64,000 nucleotides of DNA from Saccharopolyspora soli (GTDB lineage Bacteria > Actinomycetota > Actinomycetes > Mycobacteriales > Pseudonocardiaceae), in assembly GCF_022678645.1 (NCBI RefSeq), contig NZ_JALBWV010000014.1:62001-126000 (forward strand), in the 5' to 3' direction. Both the position numbers and the translations under genes were made by a program. Numbering within the stretch: the first letter of the stretch is position 1; each line of letters starts with the position of its first letter. The notes beneath the pieces were generated by a model, which was not told where the DNA came from, ran no database searches, and saw nothing but the letters and a program-made list of their open reading frames with translations. This document shows, one piece after another, positions 27,180 to 35,981 of the stretch.

Positions 27180-28514
27180 ATGGTCGCCACTCCGGAGGCC
27201 GAGACGCCCTCGGCCGACGAGGAAGTCGCGGATCTCCCGGTGCCCGCCCTCGTCGCGGGCAGCGAGCTGATCGGCCAGTACCAGGGTTCGGGGCACCGCG
27301 AACCGCCCTACCTGGCCCGCCGTGCCGATGGTCAGATCCTGCAGCTCTCGCACCTGCTGTACCTGGTCGCCGCTGGCCTCGACGGACAGCGCACCTACCA
27401 GCAGCTCGCAGCGCGCCTCAGCGACGAGTGGGGCCGCGACATCACCGCCGGGCAGGTGTCCTTCCTCGTCGAGAACAGGTTGCGCCGGGCGGGTTTGGTG
27501 GCGGCCGACCCGGCGGCCGACCAGCCCGCGCCAGCCTTCCCAAAGGGCCGCGATCGGTTGTTGGCGCTGAAGTTCCGCGTCGCGTTGGTGCCGGAACGCG
27601 TCGTCTGGGCGATCGCCGGGTTCTTCCAGCCGCTGTACTGGCCGTTGGTGATGGTCATCGCATTGGCGTGCTTCGCCGCCGCAGACATCTGGTTGGTCAT
27701 GCGCATCGGCATGGGCCAGGTCCTCTCCGGCGCGCAGGCGCTGATCAACCAGCCCGAGCAGCTTCTGCTGGTCATCGGTGTGCTGGCGCTCGCCGGGATG
27801 TTCCACGAGTTCGGCCACGTCGCCGCCTGCCGTTACGGCGGCGCCCGTCCTGGGGTGATGGGCCTGGGCATCTACCTGGTGTGGCCCGCGATGTACAGCA
27901 CCGTCACCGAGTCCTACCGGCTCAGCCGTGGTGGCAGGCTGCGCACCGATCTCGGCGGCATCTACTTCAACGCGCTGGCCATCCTGGTCATGATCGTGCT
28001 CTACGCGCAGACCGGGCTCCCCTGGTTGCTGGTCGCGCTGCTGGCGTGGCAGATCACCACAGTCTGGCAGTTCCTGCCTTCGATTCGACTGGACGGCTAC
28101 TACATCCTCAGCGATCTGGTCGGGGTTCCCGACCTGTTTGACCGGATGGGGCCCATGCTGCGCAGCATGATCCCAGGCCGCCCGCTGCACCCTCGCGTTC
28201 GCGAGCTCAAGCCCTGGGCACGGCGGGTGATCGCGGTCTGGGTCGTGTTGGTGATCCCCTTCCTGGCGTACTGGCTCATCGGATTCCTCGTCCTCGCGCC
28301 GTACGTCCTGCCTTCGATGTGGCAGGCGCTGCTGCACCAGGGCGAGGGTGTGGGCAGCGCGGCGCAGGCCGGGGATGTCGCCGCGACGTTGGTCGCCATC
28401 CTGCGGATCTTCCTGCTGGCGCTGCCGTGGGCGGGTGTCACCCTGATCCTCTTCTACCTGGGCCGCAGTTTCGTGCGGAAACTCCGGGCCTGGCGCCGCC
28501 GCGCGAAAAGCTGA
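27180..28514 (+). CDS. Membrane M50 zinc metallopeptidase with PqqD-like N-terminal domain
   Basis: This 444-residue protein has a PqqD-like winged-helix region at about 44-108 (GQILQLSHLLYLV, DGQRTYQQLAARL, FLVENRLRRAGLV). Six or more membrane segments follow, with the zinc site HEFGH at 209-213 and a second ligand region LDGYYILSD at 304-312. This is the architecture of YydH/peptide zinc-metalloprotease proteins. PqqD-like domains bind leader peptides in RiPP pathways. The Gly-rich proteins upstream have a conserved leader-like core, so this enzyme may recognise and cut them during export. GGGAG supports the ATG at 27180 over 27156. Confidence 0.88.
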   Translation: MVATPEAETPSADEEVADLPVPALVAGSELIGQYQGSGHREPPYLARRADGQILQLSHLLYLVAAGLDGQRTYQQLAARLSDEWGRDITAGQVSFLVENRLRRAGLVAADPAADQPAPAFPKGRDRLLALKFRVALVPERVVWAIAGFFQPLYWPLVMVIALACFAAADIWLVMRIGMGQVLSGAQALINQPEQLLLVIGVLALAGMFHEFGHVAACRYGGARPGVMGLGIYLVWPAMYSTVTESYRLSRGGRLRTDLGGIYFNALAILVMIVLYAQTGLPWLLVALLAWQITTVWQFLPSIRLDGYYILSDLVGVPDLFDRMGPMLRSMIPGRPLHPRVRELKPWARRVIAVWVVLVIPFLAYWLIGFLVLAPYVLPSMWQALLHQGEGVGSAAQAGDVAATLVAILRIFLLALPWAGVTLILFYLGRSFVRKLRAWRRRAKS

Positions 28515-28971
28515 CGCCGCGTCGGATCGGTGCTGCTCGGTGCTGGCGAGCCGGTCCAGGAGGCGGCGCCAGCATCCTTGCAGACCGCGGCGCGGGCCAG
28601 CTGCCGACGTTCGGCCAAGGTGGTGGCGAGGTCGGCGCGGCCGGTGGCAGGCGAGCAGACCGGCATGGCCGTGGCAGAGGGTGGGCGCGAATGCCTGTCG
28701 TTCGACTTCTCGCGCGTTGATCATCTGCGGCGTTTTTGGCGCGATACCTTTCGGTGGCTTGGGGCTTCGAGTGGAAAGCAATCCCAAGTGGACTCCTCGG
28801 ATGTCCGTTGGGCGCGGACTCCGAGCAGCGGTAGGCACCGCGACACATGACGTAGTCGTGGTGGTCGCGAGGGGCGTTCTGGTTGCGACATCGATCCGAT
28901 CCCCCGGTCCTCGGACGGGCTTACGTTCAGACCTGAGCGTGATCTGGATCCTGACCGAGGGAGGTCCGTGC
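28515..28971. other. Gap after the peptidase, possible decayed gene on the minus strand
   Basis: No intact gene is supported in these 457 bp. On the minus strand 28659-28676 encodes CHGHAG inside APTLCHGHAGLLA, which resembles the C-terminal zinc motif of LanC-type cyclases. Continuation would need a frame change to reach a segment reading GRADLATTLAERRQLARA. This is at best a remnant. Confidence 0.3.
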
Positions 28972-29934
28972 ATGCTCCCGTCCACCGTGCCGAGCCGCAC
29001 AGCTTCGGACTTCGAAGCCGATCTGGTCGTCGTGGACCGTCGTGACGAAGCGACGGGCGTCGTCGGAGTCGGCTTCGAGCTCCCGACCGGCGGCGAGCTG
29101 CCCGACTGGGCGCCCGGAGCCCACGTCGACGTCCTGCTGCCCGGCGGCCTGACCCGCCAGTACTCGCTGTGCGGCGACCCGGCGGACCGGCAGCGGTGGC
29201 GGATAGCCGTGCTCCGGGAACCCGACGGGCGCGGCGGTTCCAGGTGGATCGCCGAGGAGTTGGCGGTCGGGATGGCACTGCGGGTGCGCGGGCCGCGCAA
29301 CAACTTCCCACTGCTGCCAGCCCAGCGGTACGTCTTCATCGCCGGTGGCATCGGGATCACACCGCTGCTGCCCATGATCCGAGCAGTGGCGGCATCCGGC
29401 GCCGACTGGGTGCTGCACTACGGCGGTCGCACCCGCCGGTCGATGGCCTTCCTCGAACCGCTGGCCGAGTACGCGGACCGGGTGCGCATCCACCCGCAGG
29501 ACGAGGTCGGCCTGCTCGACCTGGACAGCGTGCTCGACAGGCATCCGAAGTCGCTCGTCTACTGCTGCGGGCCGACCGGCCTGATCGACGCGGTCCAACA
29601 GCGCTGCCCGGAGCCGGGAGCGCTGCATGTCGAGCGCTTCACCGCGGCTGCTTCTTCCGGCGAGAACACCGAATTCGAGGTCGTCTGCGACCGCTCGGGG
29701 ATCAGCGCCGTGGTCACTCCGGACCTGACGATCCTCGAAGCGCTTGAGAACGCGGGGCTCGACGTCCTCTCGTCGTGCACCGAAGGCATCTGCGGCACGT
29801 GCGAGACGGCGGTGCTGGCGGGCGAGCCGGACCACCGGGACTCCCTGCTCACCGACGAGGAGCAGGCGGCGGGCGACACGATGATGATCTGCGTCTCCCG
29901 CTGCCGAGGTGCCAGGCTGGTGCTGGACCTCTGA
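28972..29934 (+). CDS. Phthalate-dioxygenase-reductase-type oxidoreductase (FMN, [2Fe-2S])
   Basis: This 320-residue protein combines a flavin/NAD reductase module with a C-terminal plant-type ferredoxin. The flavin-binding RQYSLCGDP, the NAD region GGIGITPLLPMIR and CCGPTGLIDAV are in order. The ferredoxin ligands are in CTEGICGTCETAVLAG plus a Cys near the end (ICVSRC). It is the single-protein electron donor of two-component (class IA) Rieske oxygenases, but no oxygenase lies next to it. The ATG follows GAGGGAGG. It may serve an oxygenase elsewhere or demethylate-type reactions. Confidence 0.9.
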   Translation: MLPSTVPSRTASDFEADLVVVDRRDEATGVVGVGFELPTGGELPDWAPGAHVDVLLPGGLTRQYSLCGDPADRQRWRIAVLREPDGRGGSRWIAEELAVGMALRVRGPRNNFPLLPAQRYVFIAGGIGITPLLPMIRAVAASGADWVLHYGGRTRRSMAFLEPLAEYADRVRIHPQDEVGLLDLDSVLDRHPKSLVYCCGPTGLIDAVQQRCPEPGALHVERFTAAASSGENTEFEVVCDRSGISAVVTPDLTILEALENAGLDVLSSCTEGICGTCETAVLAGEPDHRDSLLTDEEQAAGDTMMICVSRCRGARLVLDL

Positions 29935-30037
29935 CCCGCGGGCTCCGCCACGCGGAGGGGGTCGATAGGCCCTTGCGCTGGGGTAGCTGACTGCCTGACG
30001 TTGGCTTGACGTCGACTCGTTGGCGGAGGTGAGGGCA

Positions 30038-30979
30038 GTGCGCGCAGTGGTCCAGCACGAGTTCGGCCCGCCAGAGGTCCTCAAGGTGGAGGAGGTCGAC
30101 GCACCGGAACCGATTCCGACCGAGATCCAGGTGCGGGTGCACGCGGCAGGCGTGAACCCGGTCGACTTCAAGACGCGGGTGGGGGAGGGGGTTGCGGCCG
30201 TGCTGGGTGACCCGCCGCTGCGCCTCGGTTGGGACGTTTCCGGCGTGGTCTCCGAAGTCGGCTTCGGCGTCACCCGCTTCTCGGTGGGCGATGAGGTGTT
30301 CGGCATGCCGTGGTTCCCGCGTCAGGCGGGTGCCTACGCCGAGTTCGTCACGGCACCGGCCCGCGAGTTCGCCGCCAAGCCCGAGCGGCTTTCCCACACC
30401 GAGGCGGGAGCGTTGCCGCTGGCCGGTCTGACCGCGTGGCAACTGGTGGTTGACACGATCCGGCTGGAGCCCGGCCAACGCATCCTGATCCACGGCGCGG
30501 CAGGCGGCGTCGGACATCTGGCCGTCCAGGTGGCCAAGGCGCGCGGCGGGGTGGTGATCGGAACGGCACGGGCGGACCAGGCGAGCTTCCTGCACGGGCT
30601 GGGTGTCGATGAGGTCATCGACTACCGGCGCACGGCCTTCGACGAGGTCGTGTCCGATCTGGACGCGGTCATCGACTTTCCCGGGGCGTACGGGCAGCGG
30701 TCGCTTTCGGTGCTGCGGCCCGGTGGCATCCTCGTTTCGGTGCCCAGCGGCGCGCACCAGGACGTGCTCGACTTGGCGGCGCAGACCGGGCGGCGGGCGG
30801 CCAGTTTCCTGGTGGAGCCCGATCAGGTCGGCTTGGCCGGGCTCGCCGACCTGATCGCGACCGGCAAGCTCGAGGTGGAGGTGGCCCGGGTCTTCGACCT
30901 GGCGGACGTCGTCGCGGCACATCGGCTCGCCGAGAGCGGTCCAGGACGGGGCAAGGTCGTTCTCCAGGTGAATTCCTGA
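30038..30979 (+). CDS. NADP-dependent quinone oxidoreductase-like (zeta-crystallin type)
   Basis: This 313-residue medium-chain reductase lacks zinc-binding cysteines and has HGAAGGVGHLAVQVA as its cofactor motif. The N-terminal domain reads QVRVHAAGVNPVDFKTR. It would use NADPH to reduce quinones or enones. The GTG at 30038 is placed by GGAGGTGAGG; the TTG at 30020 is less likely. Stands alone between two transcription units. Confidence 0.88.
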   Translation: MRAVVQHEFGPPEVLKVEEVDAPEPIPTEIQVRVHAAGVNPVDFKTRVGEGVAAVLGDPPLRLGWDVSGVVSEVGFGVTRFSVGDEVFGMPWFPRQAGAYAEFVTAPAREFAAKPERLSHTEAGALPLAGLTAWQLVVDTIRLEPGQRILIHGAAGGVGHLAVQVAKARGGVVIGTARADQASFLHGLGVDEVIDYRRTAFDEVVSDLDAVIDFPGAYGQRSLSVLRPGGILVSVPSGAHQDVLDLAAQTGRRAASFLVEPDQVGLAGLADLIATGKLEVEVARVFDLADVVAAHRLAESGPGRGKVVLQVNS

Positions 30980-31048
30980 CCCTGGCGCCAGACCCTCGCG
31001 TCGCCGGGCGGTCGTCGAAGAACCTGCGCATCGACACCCGTTGGGCGG

Positions 31049-31423
31049 TCAGCTGCGGTCGATCACGCAGAATCGGTTGCCTTCGGTGTCCGCCAGCACC
31101 ACGAAATCCGCGTCTGGTGGGTAATCCTGCCAGTCCACTCGGGACGCGCCGAGGCCGAGCAACCGATCGACCTCGCCAGCTTGATCGCTGGTGTACAGGT
31201 CCAGGTGCACCCGAGGCCGGTGCTGCACCGGTGTCTCGGACAGTCCGAGCGAGATGTTCGGCCCGTCCCCGGACGCCGGGGTGAGCACCACCCACGTGTC
31301 CTCCGGCTCCTCGCGCGGCAGGTAGCCCAACGCCCGGCTCCAGAACGCCATCGCACGGCGCACGTCCGACGCGCCCATCACGATCGATCCGATCCGCATC
31401 GTCATGCCCCGATTGTCGGGCAT
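31049..31423 (-). CDS. VOC (glyoxalase/bleomycin-resistance fold) protein
   Basis: This 124-residue protein has a single vicinal-oxygen-chelate unit pair: MGASDVRRAMAFWSRALGY, then VHLDLYTSD and DFVVLADTEGNRFCVI. The start overlaps the stop of the luciferase-like gene (TGATG); an in-frame ATG at 31405 is possible. Function in this broad family ranges from small-molecule binding to dioxygenase chemistry, and no catalytic assignment is safe. Confidence 0.85.
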   Translation of the reverse strand: MPDNRGMTMRIGSIVMGASDVRRAMAFWSRALGYLPREEPEDTWVVLTPASGDGPNISLGLSETPVQHRPRVHLDLYTSDQAGEVDRLLGLGASRVDWQDYPPDADFVVLADTEGNRFCVIDRS

Positions 31424-32289
31424 CAGGTCGAATTCGCGCGCCCGAAAAGGACTTCGGCGAGTTCGCGAAAGCCCGGCATCGGGCTGTCGGTGCCCGCGGT
31501 GAGCACCTGGATGCCGACGTGGTCGGCTCCGGCGTCGAGGTGCGCGGTGAGTCCGGCGGCGATGGCCTCCGGGGTGCCGTGCAGGCTGAGGGCGTCGATC
31601 AGGCGGTCGCTGCCGCCGTCGGCCACGTCCTGCTCGGTGTAGCCGTGCCGCCGCAGGTTGCTGACGTAGTTGGTCAACCCGAGGTAGGGATGCTGGATGA
31701 ACGGTCGGCCGATGGCGCGGGCTGCGTCCGCATCGGAATCCAGCACGACTTTCTGTTCAGGAGCGAGAATCCTGTTCTGGCCGAGGATTTCCCGCGCGGT
31801 GCGGGTGTGGTCCGCGACGACCAGGTACGGGTGGGAGCCCGCGGTCCGAGCGGCGGCCAGTTCCAGCGCCCGTGGCCCGAGCGCCGCCAGGATCCGGCGG
31901 TCGCCCGGCACCCCGCCGTCGTCGAGCTCGTCGAGGTAGTCGACCATCTTGTCGTAGGGCTTGCGGTAGGTCCGGACGGATTCGGGATGGCCGATGCCGA
32001 TGCCGAGCAGCAGGCGGTCACCGTGCGCCGCGCGGATTCGCCGGTAGGACTTGGCGATAGCGGTGGCGTCGTTGATCCACATGTTCACGATGGCTGTCGC
32101 GACCGTGATCGTCGACGTCGCCTCCAGAATCCGTTCGACCAGCGCGAGATCTTCGATGTGCTGGGTGCCGAATCCCAGCCAGGCGGCGCCGTAGCCGAGT
32201 GCTTCGGCCTCCACGGCGTACTTCGTGCGTGCATCGTCGTCGTGCAGCGGATTCAGCCAGGCGCCGAATGTGCCTAGGTGGAGCGACAT
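31423..32289 (-). CDS. F420-type luciferase-like oxidoreductase
   Basis: This 288-residue TIM-barrel oxidoreductase is of the LLM class, in the branch that commonly uses coenzyme F420. It has AAWLGFGTQH near the start, ATAIVNMW, and RLLLGIGIGHPE. The start at 32289 has GAGGAG upstream. It is the middle gene of a three-gene minus-strand run with the VOC and SnoaL-like genes. The whole run is divergent from an HxlR regulator. Confidence 0.87.
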   Translation of the reverse strand: MSLHLGTFGAWLNPLHDDDARTKYAVEAEALGYGAAWLGFGTQHIEDLALVERILEATSTITVATAIVNMWINDATAIAKSYRRIRAAHGDRLLLGIGIGHPESVRTYRKPYDKMVDYLDELDDGGVPGDRRILAALGPRALELAAARTAGSHPYLVVADHTRTAREILGQNRILAPEQKVVLDSDADAARAIGRPFIQHPYLGLTNYVSNLRRHGYTEQDVADGGSDRLIDALSLHGTPEAIAAGLTAHLDAGADHVGIQVLTAGTDSPMPGFRELAEVLFGRANST

Positions 32290-32340
32290 TTGCTGATGAC
32301 TCCTCATGGGTTCTTGCGCCGTGCCAGGCGGCGCACGCGG

Positions 32341-32670
32341 TCAGGTGCAGATCGTCAGCGCGCTGATCTTGTCCTCGGCCAGGGAGAAGTGGTGGTGCAG
32401 GTCGACCGGGCTGCCGGGGAAGTCGCCCGCCACCTCGGTGAGCACGATCGCCGCATTGCCGATGAGCGTGGTGTCGGTGACGGTTCGGGTGAAGTTGAAC
32501 CCGGCTGCGATGCTGTCGGTCCAGGCGCGGATCGCCGCGAGGCCGTGGTAGGTCCGACCGTCGTCGTGCACTACGGCGTCATCGGTGAAGAGTTCGCCGA
32601 GCAGCGGGCTCAGGTCGCTCTTCGACGTGGCGAGGTAGGTGTTGACGGCTGCGGGCAGGTCGTTCGTCAT
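32341..32670 (-). CDS. SnoaL/NTF2-like small protein
   Basis: This 109-residue protein has the cone-shaped NTF2-like pattern: an N-terminal helix with TYLATSKSD, LFTDDAVVHDDGRTYHG, and a C-terminal strand with HHHFSLAEDKISALTI. Family members act as small isomerases, hydrolases or binding proteins. It is the first gene after the HxlR-controlled promoter. Its substrate is unknown. Confidence 0.83.
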   Translation of the reverse strand: MTNDLPAAVNTYLATSKSDLSPLLGELFTDDAVVHDDGRTYHGLAAIRAWTDSIAAGFNFTRTVTDTTLIGNAAIVLTEVAGDFPGSPVDLHHHFSLAEDKISALTICT

Positions 32671-32751
32671 CGGATTTCTCCATGCTGGGGCGCGCGATCA
32701 CAGTGCTGGGCAGTCCTAGGCGCTAGCAGCGGCGTCGCGGATGCTAAAATA

Positions 32752-32766
32752 GAAGTTAGTGACTTC
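32752..32766. promoter_or_regulatory. Inverted repeat between SnoaL-like and HxlR genes
   Basis: GAAGT-TAGTG-ACTTC is an inverted repeat nested in a wider GCTAA...TTAGC pair (32743-32775). It is AT-rich against the background and sits between divergent genes. This fits an HxlR operator. Confidence 0.5.
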
Positions 32767-32799
32767 GAACTTAGCACCTATAGGTGGGGTGGTCAAACA

Positions 32800-33303
32800 G
32801 TGGTGAGCAAGATTCGCCTGGAAGATCGTGAATGTCCATTGTCGACAGCGCTGGGCTACGTCGGCGAGTGGTGGACTTTGCTGATCCTGCACGACGTCTT
32901 CGACGGCTACACCCGCTTCGACCAGTTCCAGCGGAACATCGGGATCTCCTCCAGCATGCTGACCGCACGGCTGAAGGCCCTGGTGGCGAACGGACTGCTG
33001 GCGCGCCAGCCCTACCAGACCAATCCGGTCCGGTACGAGTACGTCCTGACCGACCTCGGCCGGTCGCTGCGCCCGGTGCTGATCGCGTTGGCGGCGTGGG
33101 GGAACTCGCGGCTGGAACCGACCGAGCGCAGCATGATCCTGGTCGATGCGACCACGGGCGTCGAGGTCGAACCGGTCGTCGTCGACCGGGCCACCGGCCG
33201 CAGGCTCGACGACGAGAACTTCATCTTCACCGCGGGCCCAGCCGCCAGCGAACCCTTCCGGACCCGCTACCCGCACGAGTTCCCGCGAGAAGACGCGTCG
33301 TAG
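32800..33303 (+). CDS. HxlR-family transcriptional regulator
   Basis: This 167-residue regulator has the HxlR signature: RECPLSTALGYVGEWWTLLIL, then FDQFQRNIGISSSMLTARLKAL and RYEYVLTDLGRSL. The conserved cysteine (Cys11) after the first strand can sense redox or aldehydes in family members. The GTG pair at 32800/32803 follows AGGTGGGG. An extra 50-residue tail beyond the usual HxlR length follows the winged helix. It probably controls the divergent minus-strand genes and itself. Confidence 0.88.
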   Translation: MVSKIRLEDRECPLSTALGYVGEWWTLLILHDVFDGYTRFDQFQRNIGISSSMLTARLKALVANGLLARQPYQTNPVRYEYVLTDLGRSLRPVLIALAAWGNSRLEPTERSMILVDATTGVEVEPVVVDRATGRRLDDENFIFTAGPAASEPFRTRYPHEFPREDAS

Positions 33304-33333
33304 GACGACGACGGCTAGGTATGTGTCGTGCTC

Positions 33334-33894
33334 TCAACGAGGGCGGAGACCGTCGACAATGACCAGCACTATCGTGTGCGCCCGCGTGTCCCACTCCGAT
33401 TCGGGTATCCGCGACAACGCGCCCAAGAGAAGGATGATGTCAGCGGCATCAACCTCGTCGCGCACTTGACCGGCGGCTTTTCCCCGATCGAGCAACATCC
33501 CGAGCGCTTCATCGAGTCGGTGGTGCTGGTCTGAGTAGAGGTCGTGCCACGCCGATGCCTCGATCGCCGCCATGACACCGCGTTTGACCCGCGCATACTC
33601 GACCAGCCGCTGTAGCCAGCAGGTCAGTGCCCGAAGTGGGGGATGCGCTGCCAGCAGTGGTGCCACGGCGTCGACAAGCTGGGTCAACTCGTGCCGATAC
33701 ACCTCCGCCAGCAGGTGCTCGCGGGTCGGGAAGTGCCGATAAAGGGTGCCCTGTCCCACGCCCGCCGACTTGGCGACCCTGTGGAGCTTCAGTTCAGCGG
33801 CCGCACCGTTGGACTTGCTCAGTTCGGCTCGCGCAGCCTCGACAATGCGGTCACTGTTGGCGACTGCGTCTGACCGGCGCTCACGACTCGCCAC
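33334..33894 (-). CDS. TetR-family transcriptional regulator
   Basis: This 186-residue regulator has the TetR helix-turn-helix LKLHRVAKSAGVGQGTLYRHF and a divergent ligand-binding half with a C-terminal dimerisation helix. The GTG at 33894 is chosen because GGGAGGTCGCGCC precedes it; the TTG at 33918 would overlap the operator. A nearly perfect operator lies between it and the divergent short-chain dehydrogenase, so it likely represses both. Confidence 0.88.
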   Translation of the reverse strand: MASRERRSDAVANSDRIVEAARAELSKSNGAAAELKLHRVAKSAGVGQGTLYRHFPTREHLLAEVYRHELTQLVDAVAPLLAAHPPLRALTCWLQRLVEYARVKRGVMAAIEASAWHDLYSDQHHRLDEALGMLLDRGKAAGQVRDEVDAADIILLLGALSRIPESEWDTRAHTIVLVIVDGLRPR

Positions 33895-33910
33895 GGCGCG
33901 ACCTCCCTTC

Positions 33911-33954
33911 CCGGACAACTGTCCGGTACAGTGGGCTGTAACCGGACAGTTGTC
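33911..33954. promoter_or_regulatory. TetR operator pair
   Basis: GACAACTGTCCGGT (33914-33927) and ACCGGACAGTTGTC (33941-33954) form a perfect 14-bp inverted repeat. Each arm holds its own palindrome, CCGGAC-AACT-GTCCGG in the left one. It fills the gap between divergent genes. Confidence 0.75.
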
Positions 33955-33977
33955 AGTTTAGAGCAGGGGACGTCTCG

Positions 33978-34718
33978 ATGAGCAGGCTGGACAGCAAGGT
34001 CGTCGCCATCACCGGAGCCAGTAGCGGTATCGGCGCGGCAACCGCCCTGGAGCTAGCGACCCGTGGTGCGGCTGTCGTGTTGGGCGCCCGGCGCACTGAC
34101 CGGCTCGACTCGCTCGTAGCGCGAATCCGGACCGAGGGTGGCCGCGCGGAGATGCTGGAAGTCGACGTCACCAAACGCGCCGATCTTGAGCAACTGGTGA
34201 CCCTGGCCGTGAACCGGTTCGGACGCCTCGATGTCCTGGTGGGTAATGCCGGAGTCGCCCGGATCGCCCCCATGGCAGACGTCGACGTCGACGACTGGGA
34301 CGTGATGATCGACGTCAACCTGCGAGGTGTCCTGCACGGCATCGCCGCTGCGCTGCCGGTGTTCCGCAAGCAGGGCCATGGGCACCTCGTCACCACTGTG
34401 TCGACGTCGGGCCTCAAGATCGTCCCGACTCAAGCTGTCTACGCGGGTACCAAGAACGCCGTACGCACGCTGCTCGAAGCGCTACGCCAGGAGTCCACCG
34501 ACGGCGTTCTGCGCACGACCTCCATCTCGCCGGGATTCGTACACACCGAACTCGTCGACTACATCGACGACGCCGAGCAGCGAGAGCAAGCCCAGCTTGC
34601 CATGGCGGCACTCGGCATCAGCCCCGACGCCGTGGCGCGCGCCATCGCGTTCGCCATCGAGCAGCCCGATGACGTCGAAATCGGCGACATGACCATCCGG
34701 CCTGCCAGGCAAGGCTGA
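33978..34718 (+). CDS. Short-chain dehydrogenase/reductase
   Basis: This 246-residue classical SDR has GASSGIG for the cofactor, VGNAGVA in place of NNAG, and Ser...Tyr-x3-Lys in STSG / AVYAGTKNAVRT. The Arg after the first strand (ARRTDRL) points to NADP(H). It resembles the YdfG/serine-type dehydrogenases often controlled by TetR regulators. It is divergent from the TetR gene with an operator in between; its substrate is unknown. Confidence 0.9.
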   Translation: MSRLDSKVVAITGASSGIGAATALELATRGAAVVLGARRTDRLDSLVARIRTEGGRAEMLEVDVTKRADLEQLVTLAVNRFGRLDVLVGNAGVARIAPMADVDVDDWDVMIDVNLRGVLHGIAAALPVFRKQGHGHLVTTVSTSGLKIVPTQAVYAGTKNAVRTLLEALRQESTDGVLRTTSISPGFVHTELVDYIDDAEQREQAQLAMAALGISPDAVARAIAFAIEQPDDVEIGDMTIRPARQG

Positions 34719-34853
34719 GAGGGGAATCTGGGGGCGGTGCCGGTCGTTGCCGATCCCGGTGTCCACCAGGACGGTCTTGCTTTCGTTGCGCGGCCGCGAT
34801 CTCCTGGCTCGGCGTCAATCCGGGTCCGTCCATTTTGGACCGGTGTCTGGTGT

Positions 34854-35981
34854 TCAGCTGGTTCGGGTCAATACGACCGGAGCGGACATCAACGCTCCTG
34901 CCAGACCCAGCGCCAGCGCCACCGGAGCTACCGCGACCAGGCCGGAGACCGCGAACGGCGCGAGGAACAGCGCCGCCGCGCGGAACGTGCCGGTGGCGGC
35001 GACGGCTTCGCCGCGCTGGTCCGGGCTCACCGCCTCGGTGGCAACCGCTGGTCCCACCGTTTGCAGCACCCCAGCTCCGAGCCCGGATACGGCCAGGGCC
35101 ACCGCGACTGCTGGCAGGTTCGCGGCCAGCAAGCCGACCACGCCAGTTCCGATGCCGGTGCTGAGGATTCCCAGCGCCAGCGACCAGCCCACGCCGCGCC
35201 CGCGCACCCGCCCGACCAGGCCGCTGCCAGCCAGCGAAGCGCCCGTGGCCACCGAGACCAGCACGCCGATCGTCGTCGCGGACTGGTCGGCGCGCTCCAG
35301 CGCAAGTGGCACGTAAGAGCCGAGCAGTCCGCGCCACGCCCCTGCGGTGGCCCCTGCCCAGCAGGCGCTGGCCACGCCGGGCTGGCGCCAAAGCGCGCCT
35401 CGGCGGTGGTCTTCGGCCTTGGGTGCGAACGGCGGCAGCGGTACCAGCAGCAGCGCGATCAGCACTGTGAGTACGCCCAGAACGGCACCGACAGCCAACG
35501 CGAGTTGCGCGGAGTGCTCGGCCAGCGCCCCGGCCAGCGCCGGGCCGACGAGCAGTCCGACGCCGCCGAGCACGTTCAGCTGGGCCAACGCCTTGACCGC
35601 GGGAGCCGACATCCGGACCGCGTGCGTTTGCGTGCCGGTCCAGAAGAATCCGCGTGCCACGCCCTGCAGCAGTTGGGCGGCAAGCAGTGCGACGACCCCG
35701 CTGGACAGCGCGCCCAGTCCGCACGAGACGGCGAGGCAGGCGCCCGAGAGGGCGACGAAGATGCGGTCCGGCAGCTTGCGCAACATCGCGCTCATCACCA
35801 GTCGGATCGCTAACTGCGACACCGCGGACGACGCGGTGAGCACCCCGAGCGCTGTCGGGCCGTAACCGGCGTCGATCGCCAACAGCGGTAGCGCCAGACT
35901 GGCGATGCCCAGCGAACACGAGAAGATCGCGGCCCCGCCACCGCTGGCCAGCACGTCCAGCCGGTGCCGGTCTGGGGTCAC
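34854..35981 (-). CDS. MFS transporter
   Basis: This 375-residue membrane protein has about 11-12 hydrophobic segments. It has a typical loop (LRKLPDRIFVA) between segments 2 and 3 and a charged middle loop (FAPKAEDHRRGALWRQ). It starts at a GTG that overlaps the stop of the aldolase gene, so the pair is co-translated. It may export or import the aldolase's substrate or product. Family size is slightly short but complete. Confidence 0.87.
   Translation of the reverse strand: MTPDRHRLDVLASGGGAAIFSCSLGIASLALPLLAIDAGYGPTALGVLTASSAVSQLAIRLVMSAMLRKLPDRIFVALSGACLAVSCGLGALSSGVVALLAAQLLQGVARGFFWTGTQTHAVRMSAPAVKALAQLNVLGGVGLLVGPALAGALAEHSAQLALAVGAVLGVLTVLIALLLVPLPPFAPKAEDHRRGALWRQPGVASACWAGATAGAWRGLLGSYVPLALERADQSATTIGVLVSVATGASLAGSGLVGRVRGRGVGWSLALGILSTGIGTGVVGLLAANLPAVAVALAVSGLGAGVLQTVGPAVATEAVSPDQRGEAVAATGTFRAAALFLAPFAVSGLVAVAPVALALGLAGALMSAPVVLTRTS

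Noticed and set aside
26994-29375. A 793-residue minus-strand frame across the M50 and reductase genes
   Set aside because: Composition is low-complexity (Gln, Arg, His) and it lies opposite two well-supported genes.
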